Assembly (NCBI RefSeq): GCF_933775445.1
Contig: NC_065878.1
Location: 15,821,395 to 15,885,394, forward strand
Origin: Argentina anserina
Lineage: Eukaryota > Streptophyta > Magnoliopsida > Rosales > Rosaceae
Direction: 5' to 3'
Length of the DNA: 64,000 bases
Each line of letters starts with the position of its first letter. The stretch's first letter is position 1. A program made the translations under genes and the position numbers. The notes below the pieces were generated by a model. That model worked only from the letters and a program-made list of their open reading frames with translations. It made no database searches and was not told where the DNA came from. Shown here piece after piece: positions 36,440 through 48,202 of the stretch.

Positions 36440-38360
36440 GAAATATTGTCGATCGACACCAATAGATGTGATCGATATATATATTTATAAACCGTGTAAA
36501 AATTTCATCCAATTCGGACCTCATTTAACCGTCGGAATTTTCGGTCAACAAAAAAAAGTTGCGTTTTCACATAATAAAATCTCATTGACCGGGGCTTTAC
36601 CAAATAGATTTCTTCAGTTCGACCGCGCACGATAGGTAACAAAAAATAGGTGATTTCAAATATGTAAACAAATTTCCACATTCGCATCTTGGTAATTGGT
36701 CCTCCCTTAGGGCATATTAGTGTTGTTTTTGGTTTACCGGAAATTCCGACGGTTAAACGAGGTCCGAATTGCATGAAATTTTAAAATGATCATTAAATAT
36801 ATATATTGATCACATCGGATGGTGTCGATCGATTCCGAGAAGTTTCCTTCATATAGTCGCTTCATAATGTGACAGTTTTATTATAAACCTAATATAAGGT
36901 TATAATACATTAGTGGACACTTCGGCGATCGACAACTCAAATTCAAAATATGGTCGATCGACACCAGTAGATGTGATCGGTATATATATTTAGGGAACCC
37001 GTAAAAATTTCGTCCGTTTTGGACATGGTTTGACCGTTCGTACCAACGGTCAACTAAAAAAGAGGCGTTTTGACATATTTAAACCTCATTGACCGGGGCT
37101 TTGCCAAATAGATTTTTTCAGTTCAACCGCGCACGATAGGTAACAAAAATTAGGTGATTTCAAATATGTAAACAAATTTCCACATTCGCATCTTGGTAAT
37201 TAGTCCCCCCTTAGGGCATATTAGTGTTTTTGATTTACCGGAAATTCCGACGGTTAAACGAGGTCCGAATTGCATGAAATTTTAAAATGATCATTAAATA
37301 TATATATATTGATCACATCGGATGGTGTCGATCGATTCCGAGAAGTTTCCTTCATATAGTCGCTTCATAATGTGATAGTTTTATTATAAACCTAATATAA
37401 GGTTATAATACATTAGTGGACACTTCGGCGATCGACAACTCAAATTCTAAATATGGTTGATCGACACCAGTAGATGTGATCGGTATATATATTTAGGGAA
37501 CCCGTAAAAATTTCGTCCGTTTTGGACATGGTTTGACCGTTCGTACCAACGGTCAACTAAAAAAGAGGTGTTTTGACATATTTAAACCTCATTGACCGGG
37601 GTTTTGCCAAATAGATTTATTCAGTTCGACCACGCACGATAGGTAACAAAAATTAGGTGATTTGATATATACAAACGGCTTTCAGCATTCACATATTTGT
37701 AATAGGTCCTCCCTTAGGGCATAATAGTGGTGTTTTCGATTTACCAAAAATTCTGACGGTCAAACGAAGTCCGAATTGGATGAAATTTTTACAATGTCAC
37801 TAAATATATATACCAATCACATCGGCTGGTGTCGATCGATCCCGAAAAGTTTCTTTCATATAGTCGCTTCATAATGCGTTAGTTTTAATATAAACCTAAT
37901 ATAAAGGGTATGATACATTAGTTGACGCTTCGGCGATCAATAAATCTAGTTCGAAATATGGTCGATCGACACCAGTAGATGTGATCGGTATATATATTTA
38001 GGGAACCAGTAAAAATTTCGTCCGTTTTGGATATTGTTTGACCGTCCGTACCTACGGTTAACAAAGAAAAATGCGTTTTGACATATTAAAATCCTCTTTG
38101 ACCGGGGCTTTGCCAACTTGGTTTCCTTGGTGCGACCACACACAGTCGGTGACAAAAATTAGGTGATTTCAGATATGCAAACGACTTTTGGTGTTCGCAT
38201 TTTGGTAATGGGTCTTCTCTTATGACATATTAGTGTTGTTTTCGGTTTACCGGAAATTCCGACGGTCAAACGAGTTCCGAATTGGATGAAATTTTTACAG
38301 GGTCACTAAATATATATACCGATCATATCTACTGGTGTTGATCGATCCCAAGAAGTTTCC
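36440..38360. repeat. Tandem array of four ~504-bp foldback units
   Basis: The landmark TTGACCGGGGCTTT recurs at about 36585, 37089, 37592 and 38098, giving spacings of 503-506 bp. Within each unit an arm such as ATCGACACCAATAGATGTGATC...CAATTCGGACCTCATTTAACCG is repeated in inverse complement about 170 bp later (GACGGTTAAACGAGGTCCGAATTG...GATCACATCGGATGGTGTCGAT). Each unit can therefore fold into a hairpin with ~110-bp arms. No coding content is seen. Confidence 0.85.
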
Positions 38361-38596
38361 TTAATATAGTTGCTTCATAATACAATAGTTTTATTCTAAA
38401 CCTAATAAAATATGTATGTATAATATTTTATTATCTCACCAACAAGGTAATTACTATAATAATAGAAAAATTGAGCACCTTACAGCCGCGAAGTATGTGA
38501 AACTCTGCAAGCATGTCCAATGTAACCATGTCTTCTTCATCATCCATTCATCCCTATTATATGCGACTCGATCATAAACCAGAAACTCTAGCAGTT

Positions 38597-38700
38597 ATGA
38601 TAGTTTCCTCATCATCAGCAGAAAACGTTGCAAACATTGAGGACCTCCTCACAGAGATACTCTTGCGCGTGCCAGCCAAAACCCTAATCCGCTTCAAATG
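38597..38700 (+). pseudogene. Second F-box protein gene, 5' part (3' part at 26787-28080)
   Basis: ATG at 38597 begins MIVSSSSAENVANIEDLLTE, followed by ILLRVPAKTLIRFKC, almost identical to the start of the F-box gene at 25648. The frame stops being F-box at 38701, where an LTR begins after AAATG. The rest of the F-box (VSKHWLSLIS) is at 28080 on the opposite strand, next to the other LTR and the same AAATG. Non-functional. Confidence 0.82.
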
Positions 38701-38937
38701 TGTTAAAGAGTGCAGATCCAGTAATCCAGTTTTGACTAGGAGAAGGTAGTCTTTCTATTTCCCTAAAACGGGTTAGAATTCAGTGCAACGCGTGTCAAGA
38801 TTGCTAGTGGTCTACTTCAGCTATTTATAGTAAACGATGTAACCCTAGTGGCTATCAATGAATATCAAGTCTATTTTCTTTCCAGTTTATGCTTTTACAT
38901 TTCTCTCTACATTTCTATTAGCTTGAGATACCTATCA
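38701..38937 (+). repeat. 5' LTR of the gypsy chromovirus, 237 bp
   Basis: It begins TGTTAAAGAGTGCAG after the host AAATG and ends GAGATACCTATCA. It matches the interrupted LTR at 28086-29896 in inverse orientation. Confidence 0.83.
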
Positions 38938-39232
38938 ATTGATATCCAGAGCCTGATTTCTGTGGCCATGACCAAAAGAGGGGGCGGGCCGGGAGGTTCA
39001 TTGTCCGACGACCTCTCTAATCTTGAACTTGAGTTACAGGGTCACAAGGATAAGTTGGGTGAGTTGCAGACCACCCTCAATGTCTATCAAGAGTCTATGA
39101 ACTCATTTCGCACTGAAATGATGGAAGAGATGAAGACGGTCAAAGAGGCTAATGAAATTTTAGTCCTTGATCAGAACCAACCCACATTTAGAATCAAGAT
39201 TATCTCCCAACATAGAACTCATGCACCTTTGT
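38938..39232 (+). pseudogene. Primer site and N-terminal gag of the gypsy chromovirus
   Basis: TTGATATCCAGAGCC at 38940-38954 resembles the initiator-Met-tRNA primer site (TGGTATCAGAGCC) with changes. From ATG 38968 the frame reads MTKRGGGPGGSLSDDLS then a Leu/Glu-rich coiled-coil-like stretch (LELELQGHKDKLGELQTTLN), as at the start of plant Ty3/gypsy Gag. The match to Gag fades after about 39180. The rest of Gag probably corresponds to 30500 onward. Confidence 0.6.
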
Positions 39233-40262
39233 AATGTCATTATCTTATAAAATGAAAGTGGTGACAACCCATGTTGCAATGTCCTCCATTTAACCTTTGT
39301 TTTTTACAGCTAGCTACCAAATAAGGAAGAGCCCCCAGAGAGAGAGTTGCTTTGCACTTTCCTTACAAACCTTACCACCAGCACCACCACAGTAGCTTAA
39401 ATTGACAATCTGCACACATTTTCAGGGCTACAATAAGAGACAAAGCCAAACGTACGTACGTGATCGTCTACTGGTAAAGTTTGGAAACTCATCAGCATCA
39501 TCATTGTGAAAATGACACCATGTTTTGTCCCCCCTTCAGTACATGACCCACGCACCCTCATTGTGAAAATGAAAATTCGTCTCCAAAGATCGAACCATAC
39601 TGCGAGGTCATGACTCATTTGACTCATGTCATCTTGATAAAAAAAAAAAGAGTCATATTGTCATGGCCTTCTTTTCTCTTCTCATCTCCAAATAAAAATC
39701 TCAGTCCATTTCCCCTTGCTGTTTGTGTATGTCCCTTTGGGTCCTCACCCTAGTGCCCCTTACTGTTGGTACATCTCCATTCTTGGTCATGTTTGGTCTT
39801 TCGGCACATTACCCCGTTACGGTCTAACACCGGCCAAAAATGAAAGTTCCAAGCGACAGGTGTTGTCTATAATATATATGTATGCTATGTAACATTTTGA
39901 TATATCCACCTGAAATGTACATTACATTGCAAATGTAGCATAAACAATGCTAGATAAAAGCTCTTTAGAGGACCATACACATATGGAAATCGCAACAATT
40001 ATTTAAAATGAATAGAAGCAACGACAATATATATCAAGTTAATACGATACAATTCGAGATAACAACAACATTGTGAATAATACATCATCGCAATATTCCT
40101 ACACCTGAATGCAAGAAAACATTTCTTCTATCCTCACCTCTTTTGATTTCTAATCTAAAAAATCAAAAGAAAAAAGAAACAGTGACAAAGTCAAGGAAAG
40201 AGGCTTTCCTGTTTCCCATTACACAGTAGACAAATAGACACACAACTACCCAAAAAAAAACC
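39233..40262. other. Intergenic sequence, 3' side of the aspartic protease gene
   Basis: No coding signal is seen. It should hold the 3' untranslated region and polyadenylation site of the minus-strand protease gene just beyond. Confidence 0.5.
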
Positions 40263-41693
40263 TCAAGCGCAGCCACGTGGAGCGAACCCGACCCGCTTAC
40301 CCGCCAAGTCATAAACCACGCGAAACCCTTGCTGCTGGATATTCCCAATAATCGACAACCCGCCCATCGTGCCCGCAAAAGCAAAGCAAAACGTGCCGCT
40401 ACTATCCACCGGAATCAGGTAATTCGTCGCCGGAAGCGACACGTCAGCCCCCCGGAAATGCAGCACTACCGTCGGGACCTTCACCTCGGTCTTCCCGGAG
40501 AGGTCGAAGCAAGTGTCGAAGAGCGAGAACTCCGGCGCCCGCTTCAGAGTGGTGGTCCCTGCCCGAAAAGCGTCGCGTAAGGAGTTGTAGGCGGATCGGG
40601 TCAGCCGGGTCACGGAGGTGCCCGAGTCGATAATGACGCCGCCGTTCCCGGCCGGGTCGAGCTTGAACAAGGAGGCCGTGATTCCCCGGACACGTGTCCC
40701 GCCGACGCTGATGCCGATGAGCTCAATGTAGTAGAAGGTGTCGAGCTTGGGGTTGGGGACGAGTGGAGTGAACCGGGCGGTTCGGGATACGGCGGAGTCG
40801 CCGAAGACGACGGAGGAGGGCTTGGAGGAGGCGGAGCGGTCGACGAGGCAGTAGGAGAATTTGGAGTTGAAGCGGGAGCCGGTCTGGGAAGGGAAGGAGA
40901 GTTTGCCGCGGCCGAGGCCAAGGAGGCCGGCGGCGCCGACGAAGAGGCCTTCGTTGTCGTGGCCGCAGCCGACGGCGACTTTGGGGACTTTGGTGCGGCG
41001 GAAGGTGAGGGTTTCGGTGGAGAAGTCGCCGAAGGTGAAGGAGCCGTCGCCGTAGGAGACTTGGTAGAGGCAGGTGTGGGTCTTGGAGTTGCAGCCGGGG
41101 GAGTCGAGGCGGCGGCAGAGAGGGGAGGAGCAAGGGAGGGTGGAGAAGGAGGAGGATTTTCTCGGGTCGAAAACCGGGTCGGATTGGGTGTAGCAGCGCT
41201 TGCAGGGGGCGCACTGGAGCCAGACGACGTCGGAGCCGGTGTCGAGGACCATGTAGAGGTATTTGGGGGGAGTGCCGACGCCGATGCGGGTGAAGTACTC
41301 GCCGCTGCCCTGGGCGAGGCCGGAGACGATGGAGGAGGAGAAGCCGGAGGGGGAGGGGCGGGTGGAGCGGGAGCGGGAGCGGGAGCGGTTGAGGGAGGAG
41401 GAGGCGAGGGAGGTGAGGTGGTTGAAGCGGAGGGAGTCGCGGCGGAGGCGGAGGTGGAAGAGGTGGGAGGGGGTTTGGTTAGAGGAGAGGGCGTCGAGGT
41501 GGTGGAGTTGGAGGGAGAGGGAGGATGGGTCGGAGTCTAGTGATTCGGAGGAGATGGATTGGGGTTGGGAGAGGGAGGGGGCGGAGGGGAGGGGGTGGAG
41601 GAGGAAGGTCTGGTGGTCGATGGAGGCGGCGGCGGAGGAGAGGGAGAGGAGGAGGAGGAGAAAGAAGAGATGGGTAGTCTTCTTTTCCTCCAT
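40263..41693 (-). CDS. Secreted plant aspartic protease (pepsin family A1, nepenthesin-like)
   Basis: Intronless, 476 residues. Residues 1-23 form a signal peptide (basic start, FFLLLLLSLSSAAAS), followed by a pro-region with an Arg/Ser-rich stretch (LNRSRSRSRSTRPSP) to about 125. The catalytic domain starts at SGEYFTRIGVGTPP. The two active-site aspartates are D151 in VLDTGSDVVWLQC and D356 in IIDSGTSVTRL; the flap-side YGDGSFTFGD is present, and several Cys pairs (CAPCKRC, CSSPLC) mark the nepenthesin-type insertion. The C-terminus IIGNIQQQGFRVVYDL, GKRVGFAPRGCA is complete. It resembles the Arabidopsis At1g01300/At3g61820 group. The substrate cannot be told. Codons are strongly GC-rich compared with neighbours, which creates long shadow frames on the other strand. 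Confidence 0.93.
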   Translation of the reverse strand: MEEKKTTHLFFLLLLLSLSSAAASIDHQTFLLHPLPSAPSLSQPQSISSESLDSDPSSLSLQLHHLDALSSNQTPSHLFHLRLRRDSLRFNHLTSLASSSLNRSRSRSRSTRPSPSGFSSSIVSGLAQGSGEYFTRIGVGTPPKYLYMVLDTGSDVVWLQCAPCKRCYTQSDPVFDPRKSSSFSTLPCSSPLCRRLDSPGCNSKTHTCLYQVSYGDGSFTFGDFSTETLTFRRTKVPKVAVGCGHDNEGLFVGAAGLLGLGRGKLSFPSQTGSRFNSKFSYCLVDRSASSKPSSVVFGDSAVSRTARFTPLVPNPKLDTFYYIELIGISVGGTRVRGITASLFKLDPAGNGGVIIDSGTSVTRLTRSAYNSLRDAFRAGTTTLKRAPEFSLFDTCFDLSGKTEVKVPTVVLHFRGADVSLPATNYLIPVDSSGTFCFAFAGTMGGLSIIGNIQQQGFRVVYDLAGKRVGFAPRGCA

Positions 41694-41777
41694 GTTGTTT
41701 TTTTGGGGTTTCAGTGAGAGAGAGTGAGACTGGGAGAGAGAGATGGCTTGAGGAAGGAGTGGGAGAGAGAGATGGAG

Positions 41778-41874
41778 TTTAAATAAAAATGGAGGAGAGA
41801 GAGAGAGAGAGAGAGAGACTGGGAGAGTGTGAAATCTGAAAAAGGCGGTTCTTAGAGAGAGAGAGAGAGAGAGA
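41778..41874 (-). promoter_or_regulatory. TATA box and GA/CT repeats upstream of the aspartic protease
   Basis: On the minus strand TATTTAAA (41778-41785) lies about 85 bases before the ATG at 41693. CT-repeats, read as (GA)n at about 41797-41818 and 41857-41874 on the plus strand, lie just upstream, as is common in plant core promoters. Confidence 0.55.
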
Positions 41875-44800
41875 CTGTAAAGTGAGCAGTTTTTTTGGTG
41901 GGGGTGGAGATGTGTCAGATTTTCTTATGTTATCTAGGACATATATCATAATAATTTTAGCGCAAAATTAAAAACAATAAAAACAAATTAGAGGGAGCAA
42001 AATAATCTCTTAAATTAGAACCTTGTGTAACAGAATTTTGGAATTTACGCACAAGGATACAATTTTCATGAGTGTAATTATGTGAATGTATGTCATGCTC
42101 CTTGTTGGGTCATTGTTATATGCGGTTGTGTTAAGATCATTATCTCTATCGTGTAAAGATATAAATCAATATTTTTAAAATTTGATATACTAGTTTTGCT
42201 ATCAACTCGTTTGATTTTGTGTTGGACGATTTTTGGTCCATATAATCGATGTCAAGTTAAACTCTTCAAAATTTACATAAGAAGTTATACCACAAATTAT
42301 TTCTCTTTATTTGAGTTAACTTGCATTGAAAAATTGTGACCAAAAATGCAAAGAAAAAGAAAGAAATGTCCTGGTTGTATGTGTGAGTAAATAAGTTTGC
42401 TTGTGTTGGTGAAAGTTGGGGGTTGTATTAATACTCTGTGGGAAGTTGAGGAGGAAAAAAGAAAGGATAAGACGATGAGTATGAGAAATTGGTATATCTA
42501 TCATGTGAATATTTGCTAATCCTAGGAATATCTGTTCACAAGCTTATAAAAGCCCTATTGACACATTATGTATTGTAAATTTGTACTCTTGTGCACCAAA
42601 GTATACAAAAGCTTTATAATAACATGCTCTTTACTCAAGTGATCTTCTTTTATCAGTAAAATGTCTTACTTGTAATATATTAGGTCAATTTGTTTACTTA
42701 GAAGTGCAGCAATAGACTGGAAAATCTGTTTTAAAATGAAAGCGATTTGAGCTTTTGTCTTATACAGAAAATTGGCGATAAAACATCCTAATCATCCTCA
42801 GATCCATATTAATATGGACCTAAATAGTAAAAAGTGAGGGAAGAACAATTAAAAGGGTTGGAAATTTTGCACCGGATTGATGCTGCAGCATTAGCAGTAT
42901 ATTAAGTCATCGCACCTAAATTGGTTGACTCGCTATTTCAAATCGATCCTTCCCTATAATGGTGTACTATGGTAGATATTAGTTCCATAATTGTTAAGGT
43001 GAGAAATCAGTTTATTTAATGTGTTCATTATATCTGGCTCATTTACCATATTCTTTGATAAAAACTACATGTAAAATTCAAAATGAAATTTCACACTAGC
43101 TGAACCTATAGTCGGAGTTTATCGCCCGTGGTTAGAATTAGAATTTTGTTACTTAACCCTCCAAGATTCCAAGTTTAAGCTCTCCTGAAAACAAAAACAA
43201 GAACCCAATTCAAGCATAGGCGTGAAGGAGGTTCACTTCAACATTACATGTGAAGATCAAAATCATCAAGTGTACACTAATAGAAGAAACGAAAATGTAT
43301 AAACAAAGTTGAATGCTGGAGTAGTTATTCATGACCAAATCCCAGCAATCTCGGCAAGATTTATTGAGGTCGGTCGCGACTCATGAGTATCATGTTGCAT
43401 CATTCAATCATTTCCAACAATTCTGCTGTCCCCATACTTCACTCATATTTCTACTTCATTGTATACACCTTGGTTTTTGACTATAGGCAAAGCATGAAAT
43501 CCCCATGTAGTCATTTGTATGGGTTTTATAAAGAAAGACGAAGACTTAGAGCTGAATCGTAAGATATTTCATGTAGTCCATGCCTCATCGCAACTTGTAA
43601 CAGTGGTGCTATTTCCCCGTGACTCTATGTCTCTACAATCATTCTTCTAATTTTCACATACAGATTGCCCTTGATCTTTCTATCCTTGCCTTCTTTACCC
43701 TACCAAAGGAATTTTTCTGCAGACCGAGTTCACTATGCAAGTAAAAATGGCCCGAATCAGAGTCATACTTCCGGTGCAACATCAAGTTATAGTGAAGAAA
43801 AATCGATATTTTTAGAGCGAAAGTAACCATACATGATACATACTAATATCGACAAGGGTAACTATTGTAGCACTAGCAATCGGCCAACTCATTTGTTTGT
43901 GCTCCCTATTCTGACGGATAGAGGAAGCTTTGGGATGATGGGGATGGAGGCACTTATAGACTCAAGGCTACAAGGAATAAACGATTGTGGGTACCATTAG
44001 CATGTGTTACACTAGTAGTTTTCGTCGTTGTTTTGACAAAACCTCTAGCCAAGAAAATACAATGAAAGAGATGGGTAATCACAGGTCGATAAAAGATACA
44101 AAGAGAAACGAGAAGATTGAACTCAACTAAAAATGGTACCAACCAATAGTGCTTCAATAATGCATAATGGACTTATGGAAGTGACAATACTTCCTTCAAA
44201 CATCAAATGCTAACCACAATCCACAGACACTTGTACTCTAATGCATAATGCTTCTCTTGTTTCACATCCACTAGTTCTATTTATAGGTCACTCATTAATT
44301 TTGGTAACCACACACATAATATACATCTACCCATTAAAATGCTTTCGATTCTAAGCTAGGCAGTTCAATATAGCAGATAGAAATGGCTAATAGTATCCAT
44401 GATATTCAAATTTTACCATCAATTTTTCTATTTGTGATTTAAGAAATTGAGTTCCAAAACAGACAATTTGAAAACAAAGTAGAGGAAGGAATAAAGGACA
44501 AACATGAATTTTTCCCCAGACAATATTGAGTTAGGCTTAGAGTTCAGGACCATGACGTTTACCACTTTACCTTGCTCCCTTATAATTGAAGCCTATAATA
44601 TAAAACCGCGTGGGGGCAAGCACTAAAGCAAAAGAAGGGGAAGAAGAGCAGTGAAAATGGAGGAATCATTAACAGGAAAGAGCACTAAAGCTTAGCAGGG
44701 ACTCAATAAAGCATTGTAGACTTCAAAGTTATGCAAAAATGATAGATCAGCATAATCCAATAAGATCAACTTTGAGCTTTCTAATACCCAAGTTAACTCT

Positions 44801-45081
44801 AATATTCTACTACTTTTCCTCCTTGAAGCTATTACCACAATCATACCCAATACTGGTAGCATGTTTTTGGATTATGATATTGAGGGTTAAGGACTTAAGG
44901 GCTTGGGTACTAACCAGTCTTAACAGAAGCCATTTAGAATCATACTAGTCGGTAACATCTTTTTGAGATGACATATCCGATCATATTCCATTTCATCATT
45001 ACAATGTGATTTGAAAATCGGCACTAAAGCACTTACCCGCTGACAATGAGAGCATATTGCACTATATTGAACACCTTTTAC
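41875..45081. other. Intergenic sequence between aspartic protease and CNX3
   Basis: About 3.2 kb of AT-rich sequence. I see no conserved protein, RNA gene or array; small open frames have no recognisable motifs. Confidence 0.45.
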
Positions 45082-45929
45082 TTACTCCTCCCTGGACCAG
45101 TCTCCACTCTTCCCACCAGCTTTACTCTCAAGTCTTATATCAGTGATCTGTATAGATTTCGAAGCAGCTTTGCACATATCATAGACCGTCAAGCCAGCAA
45201 CACTCGCAGCTGTCATTGCTTCCATTTCTACCCCAGTTTTCCCTGTTGAACTGGCTTCCGCTTTGATATCCACACTGAAATCCTTCGGGTTCAGTGCCAG
45301 ATCAACCCGGACATGGGTGATGAGTATGTTATGGCATAGCGGGATGAGACTGCTTGTGTGCTTTGCTCCATTTATTCCAGCAATCTTGGCCACACTAAGC
45401 ACATCCCCTTTGGCCATCTGATTGGCCAACACCAAATCAAACACCTGCTTGCCGAGAAGTACCTTGCAACTAGAAACGGCAGTTCTCTTGGTACTTGGTT
45501 TGGGAGAAACATCCACCATTTGAGCCTCCCCAGTACTGCCAATGTGGGTTAGACCATGCATGCCTTCCCCTTCTGCTCGTGATTCTAACTCGGGTTCTTG
45601 TGCCATAACATCATTTCTTGCAGAACTGGCAAGCCCACTATCAGCTGGAGGTTCACCAAACACTGATTCCATTTCCTGAATAAACACGAGTTTCATTCTT
45701 ATATCAAACTAATCCACAACATTCCCCATTCAGTTCAACTCAAAACATCAGACATTACATACTCAACAGCTTTAAAACATCTCAAGTTCTCAGCACAACC
45801 CTTTACCTTGTTAAGCTCATCAATAGCTTTCGCAATGTCAATGCTGCTGTTACTGCTACCGCTACTGCTGAGAAGCCTTCTCGAGTAAGGAAACGAAACA
45901 GCCATTCGCCGAAGAAACATGTTCACCAA
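45082..45929 (-). CDS. CNX3: Cyclic pyranopterin monophosphate synthase, molybdenum cofactor (MoaC/CNX3)
   Basis: Two exons on the minus strand, 45807-45929 and 45082-45675, joined at AACAAG|GTAAAG and TTCAG|GAAATGG, giving 238 residues. CNX3 acts with CNX2 in the mitochondrial matrix to turn the GTP-derived cyclic intermediate into cPMP, the first stable molybdenum-cofactor precursor. The N-terminus (MFLRRMAVSFPYSRRLLSSS) is a typical mitochondrial presequence, followed by an acidic linker. The MoaC domain fills the last ~150 residues: KGDVLSVAKIAGINGAKHTS, LIPLCHNI, GVEMEAMTAASVAGLTVYD then MCKAASKSIQI, containing the catalytic Asp and Lys of the DMCK segment. It ends GGKSGDWSREE. The frame is intact. 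An inner Met at MAVSF could also be the start. Confidence 0.93.
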
Positions 45930-47099
45930 AATCTAACCCAAATAAGAACCAATTCAGGAGTGAGATGTATAAATTATATAACCCACTGAGTCAGTCATTT
46001 CAACGAACAGGTTCAGGTCATTGGGAAGAAGCACAATGATAATCAAAAACCTAGCTCAAACGAACAAAATTTGCAGCATTCTTAAGTAATTAGTCATTAG
46101 CAGAAGAGAAAAACAAGAATCTGAAGTAGTTATACGAAGAATCAACATGCAAGAAATGGGTCTTTAGAGTAGGTTGTTGTGTGAGAGCAGCTGTGTAGTA
46201 AGCAAGTATACCTGTGTGTGAGTCAAAGCAGCGACTTTTGTACCTTAAGACTACCGATTATGTACTTTTTTCTTGGAAGCATTTGGGCCGGGTCGGGTGT
46301 ATGTTTTTAGGCCTGCTGGCAGCAGCATGATTTTCACATAGGAGTAAAACAGTCTTTTCACTAACTCTAGCGAGCGTATTCGTCACGTTATCGGCTCGTA
46401 TTTGAGATTGTTCGACGCATTTCCGAGCAAATCCGATGAATATTGGAGCAAATGAGGTATTTATAGTCTCGGATATGCTCTGATATAAGTAATGATTATT
46501 TAACCGAAATGTCCAATGCAAAGACTATTGTACCCCTTTGTAGATGCTGGTTTGAGTTTTTGAGTATGGGCCAGTATACTGTGCGGGCATTGTATGGGCC
46601 ATTTATGTACGAGTAAAGTCCAATAATACTGGTATGAGTGAAAAACTTAGAACTTGAATACAATAGTATTATTATATGGTAATATGGCTTACAAATAAGT
46701 GATAACTAGAGTAACTAGAGCATCGATTCAGATTCACCAAGATGAGTCGTTATCATATCTTATAATAGATTAGTGATTAATTCCCTGCCACCCCACAAGA
46801 AAATGATAATTAACCAGAGAAAGTTTTAGTTTTGGCGTTTCTTGAATCATTAAGGTGCTTTTGGCATCTTAACAAAAAAAAAAGTGCTTTTAGCATGAAC
46901 ATCGGATTCAAGTATCAATATATCAAGCATATGAATTAATGAATTTTTATAGGCATATACTTGTAAACTATAGTTGGGAGAGACAAGATACGAGTGAAAT
47001 ACTCCGATTTAGTACGTGACATAATTATATATTGGGTGACCAGATCACAAAATTTTTTACTACGTAGTGATCGGTGATAATTATTATGATGGTACTTAT
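45930..47099. other. Intergenic: CNX3 upstream region and unique sequence
   Basis: Contains the CNX3 promoter side. No other gene or repeat is identified. Confidence 0.45.
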
Positions 47100-48190
47100 G
47101 TTTTTTTTTTTATAGAAATGAAGATACATATATTTCACCAACAATAAGATTACAATAAAGAATACTAGGTGGTAGAACTAGATTCTCACACTCTATCCGA
47201 CTAACATTGCTAGACACAAGACTATCACAAAAAACAATAGACATAATCTAAGGAGGCCAAATCCCGAACCAATTAAAACTGATACCAAAAGTAGTCGATA
47301 AATTACTCGCCGCCAATCTCAAGCTCTAATAGCATCACATATCAAAACCTCAAGCATATTTACAGAGACAACCTCCTCATTATATTGACACCTAGAAAGA
47401 ACCGAATTTTAGATAATCTTTGAAAATGACATGCACTATAAACATGTGCACTCAACGACACGACTAAAAACCTATCTACTGGCACCCTAAACCCTCGCTC
47501 AAAGTGGAGGGACGACAAAACCTACACAATAGAAAAACAAATCAGACCTGAGCCAGCAGACCCAAGCCCACCTAAAACCTAAATGACCCAAGTCCAGGCC
47601 CAAAGAGCCCAGACCCACCTCCAATGAATCTCCAAAGATTAGCAACCCAGAAAAACGACCAGCAGGTCGCCGCCAACTGACCACAACGCCATCTCGACAT
47701 CCAAGTACACTGCCACCTCCGAGAAACCATCCAAATCCGCCACCGAGACGCAGCTTACCATCCTCCACGTTCAACCCAACAAAGGAATCAGAAAAACTCC
47801 ACGAATTGAGGACAACCCAAAGAAGCCACCAAAGCCTCCGCTTCCCCACCTCTGTGCACCGCTCCTCCACTAGCTCCATCTGCAGATGTGACCCAGACCA
47901 GCAAATCAAAAGAGACACCATAGCATCGCTGCCTATCCATGGCCTCTGCAATCCAGAATACTAACAACAAGCGCTGCCAAAAACCCCGAGCAGCCGCCCT
48001 CCGTTGATCCCCCACCATCTACCATCCTTGCGGGATCATCAATTGACCCACCAAAACTCTCGTTCGACGGCAGCGTTGGAGGACGCGGTGCCGGACGACA
48101 ACCAAAACTTTTCCTTTGAAACCTTACTCTCTCTGATTTCCACGAAGCCTTTTTTTCCCAAATGAGACTATTTGTATATTATTTTAACCC
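47100..48190 (-). mobile_element. Probable 5'-truncated non-LTR retrotransposon (LINE) remnant
   Basis: On the minus strand about 1.1 kb of GC-richer sequence ends in a run of 11 A (T-run at 47101-47112). The flanks carry a similar word, GGTACTTATG before the T-run (47091-47100) and GGTACTTGTA at 48193-48202, a possible target duplication. The interior has a Trp/Gly-rich open frame (47499-47951) of the type often seen in plant LINE untranslated sequence, without reverse transcriptase motifs. A processed transcript of unknown origin is the alternative. Confidence 0.45.
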
Positions 48191-48202
48191 AACGGTACTT
48201 GT

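Noticed and set aside
36440..38360. Regular repeats considered as a CRISPR-like or tRNA/rRNA array
   Set aside because: Units are ~504 bp with internal foldbacks and no short-repeat/spacer structure, and the genome is a plant nuclear one.
40959..41727. Gly/Glu-rich and Arg/Glu-rich frames of 193 and 154 codons on the plus strand
   Set aside because: They are antisense shadows of the GC-rich aspartic protease coding sequence.
47499..47951. 150-codon Trp/Gly-rich minus-strand frame as a real gene
   Set aside because: No domain or splice context; it lies within the probable LINE-like repeat.
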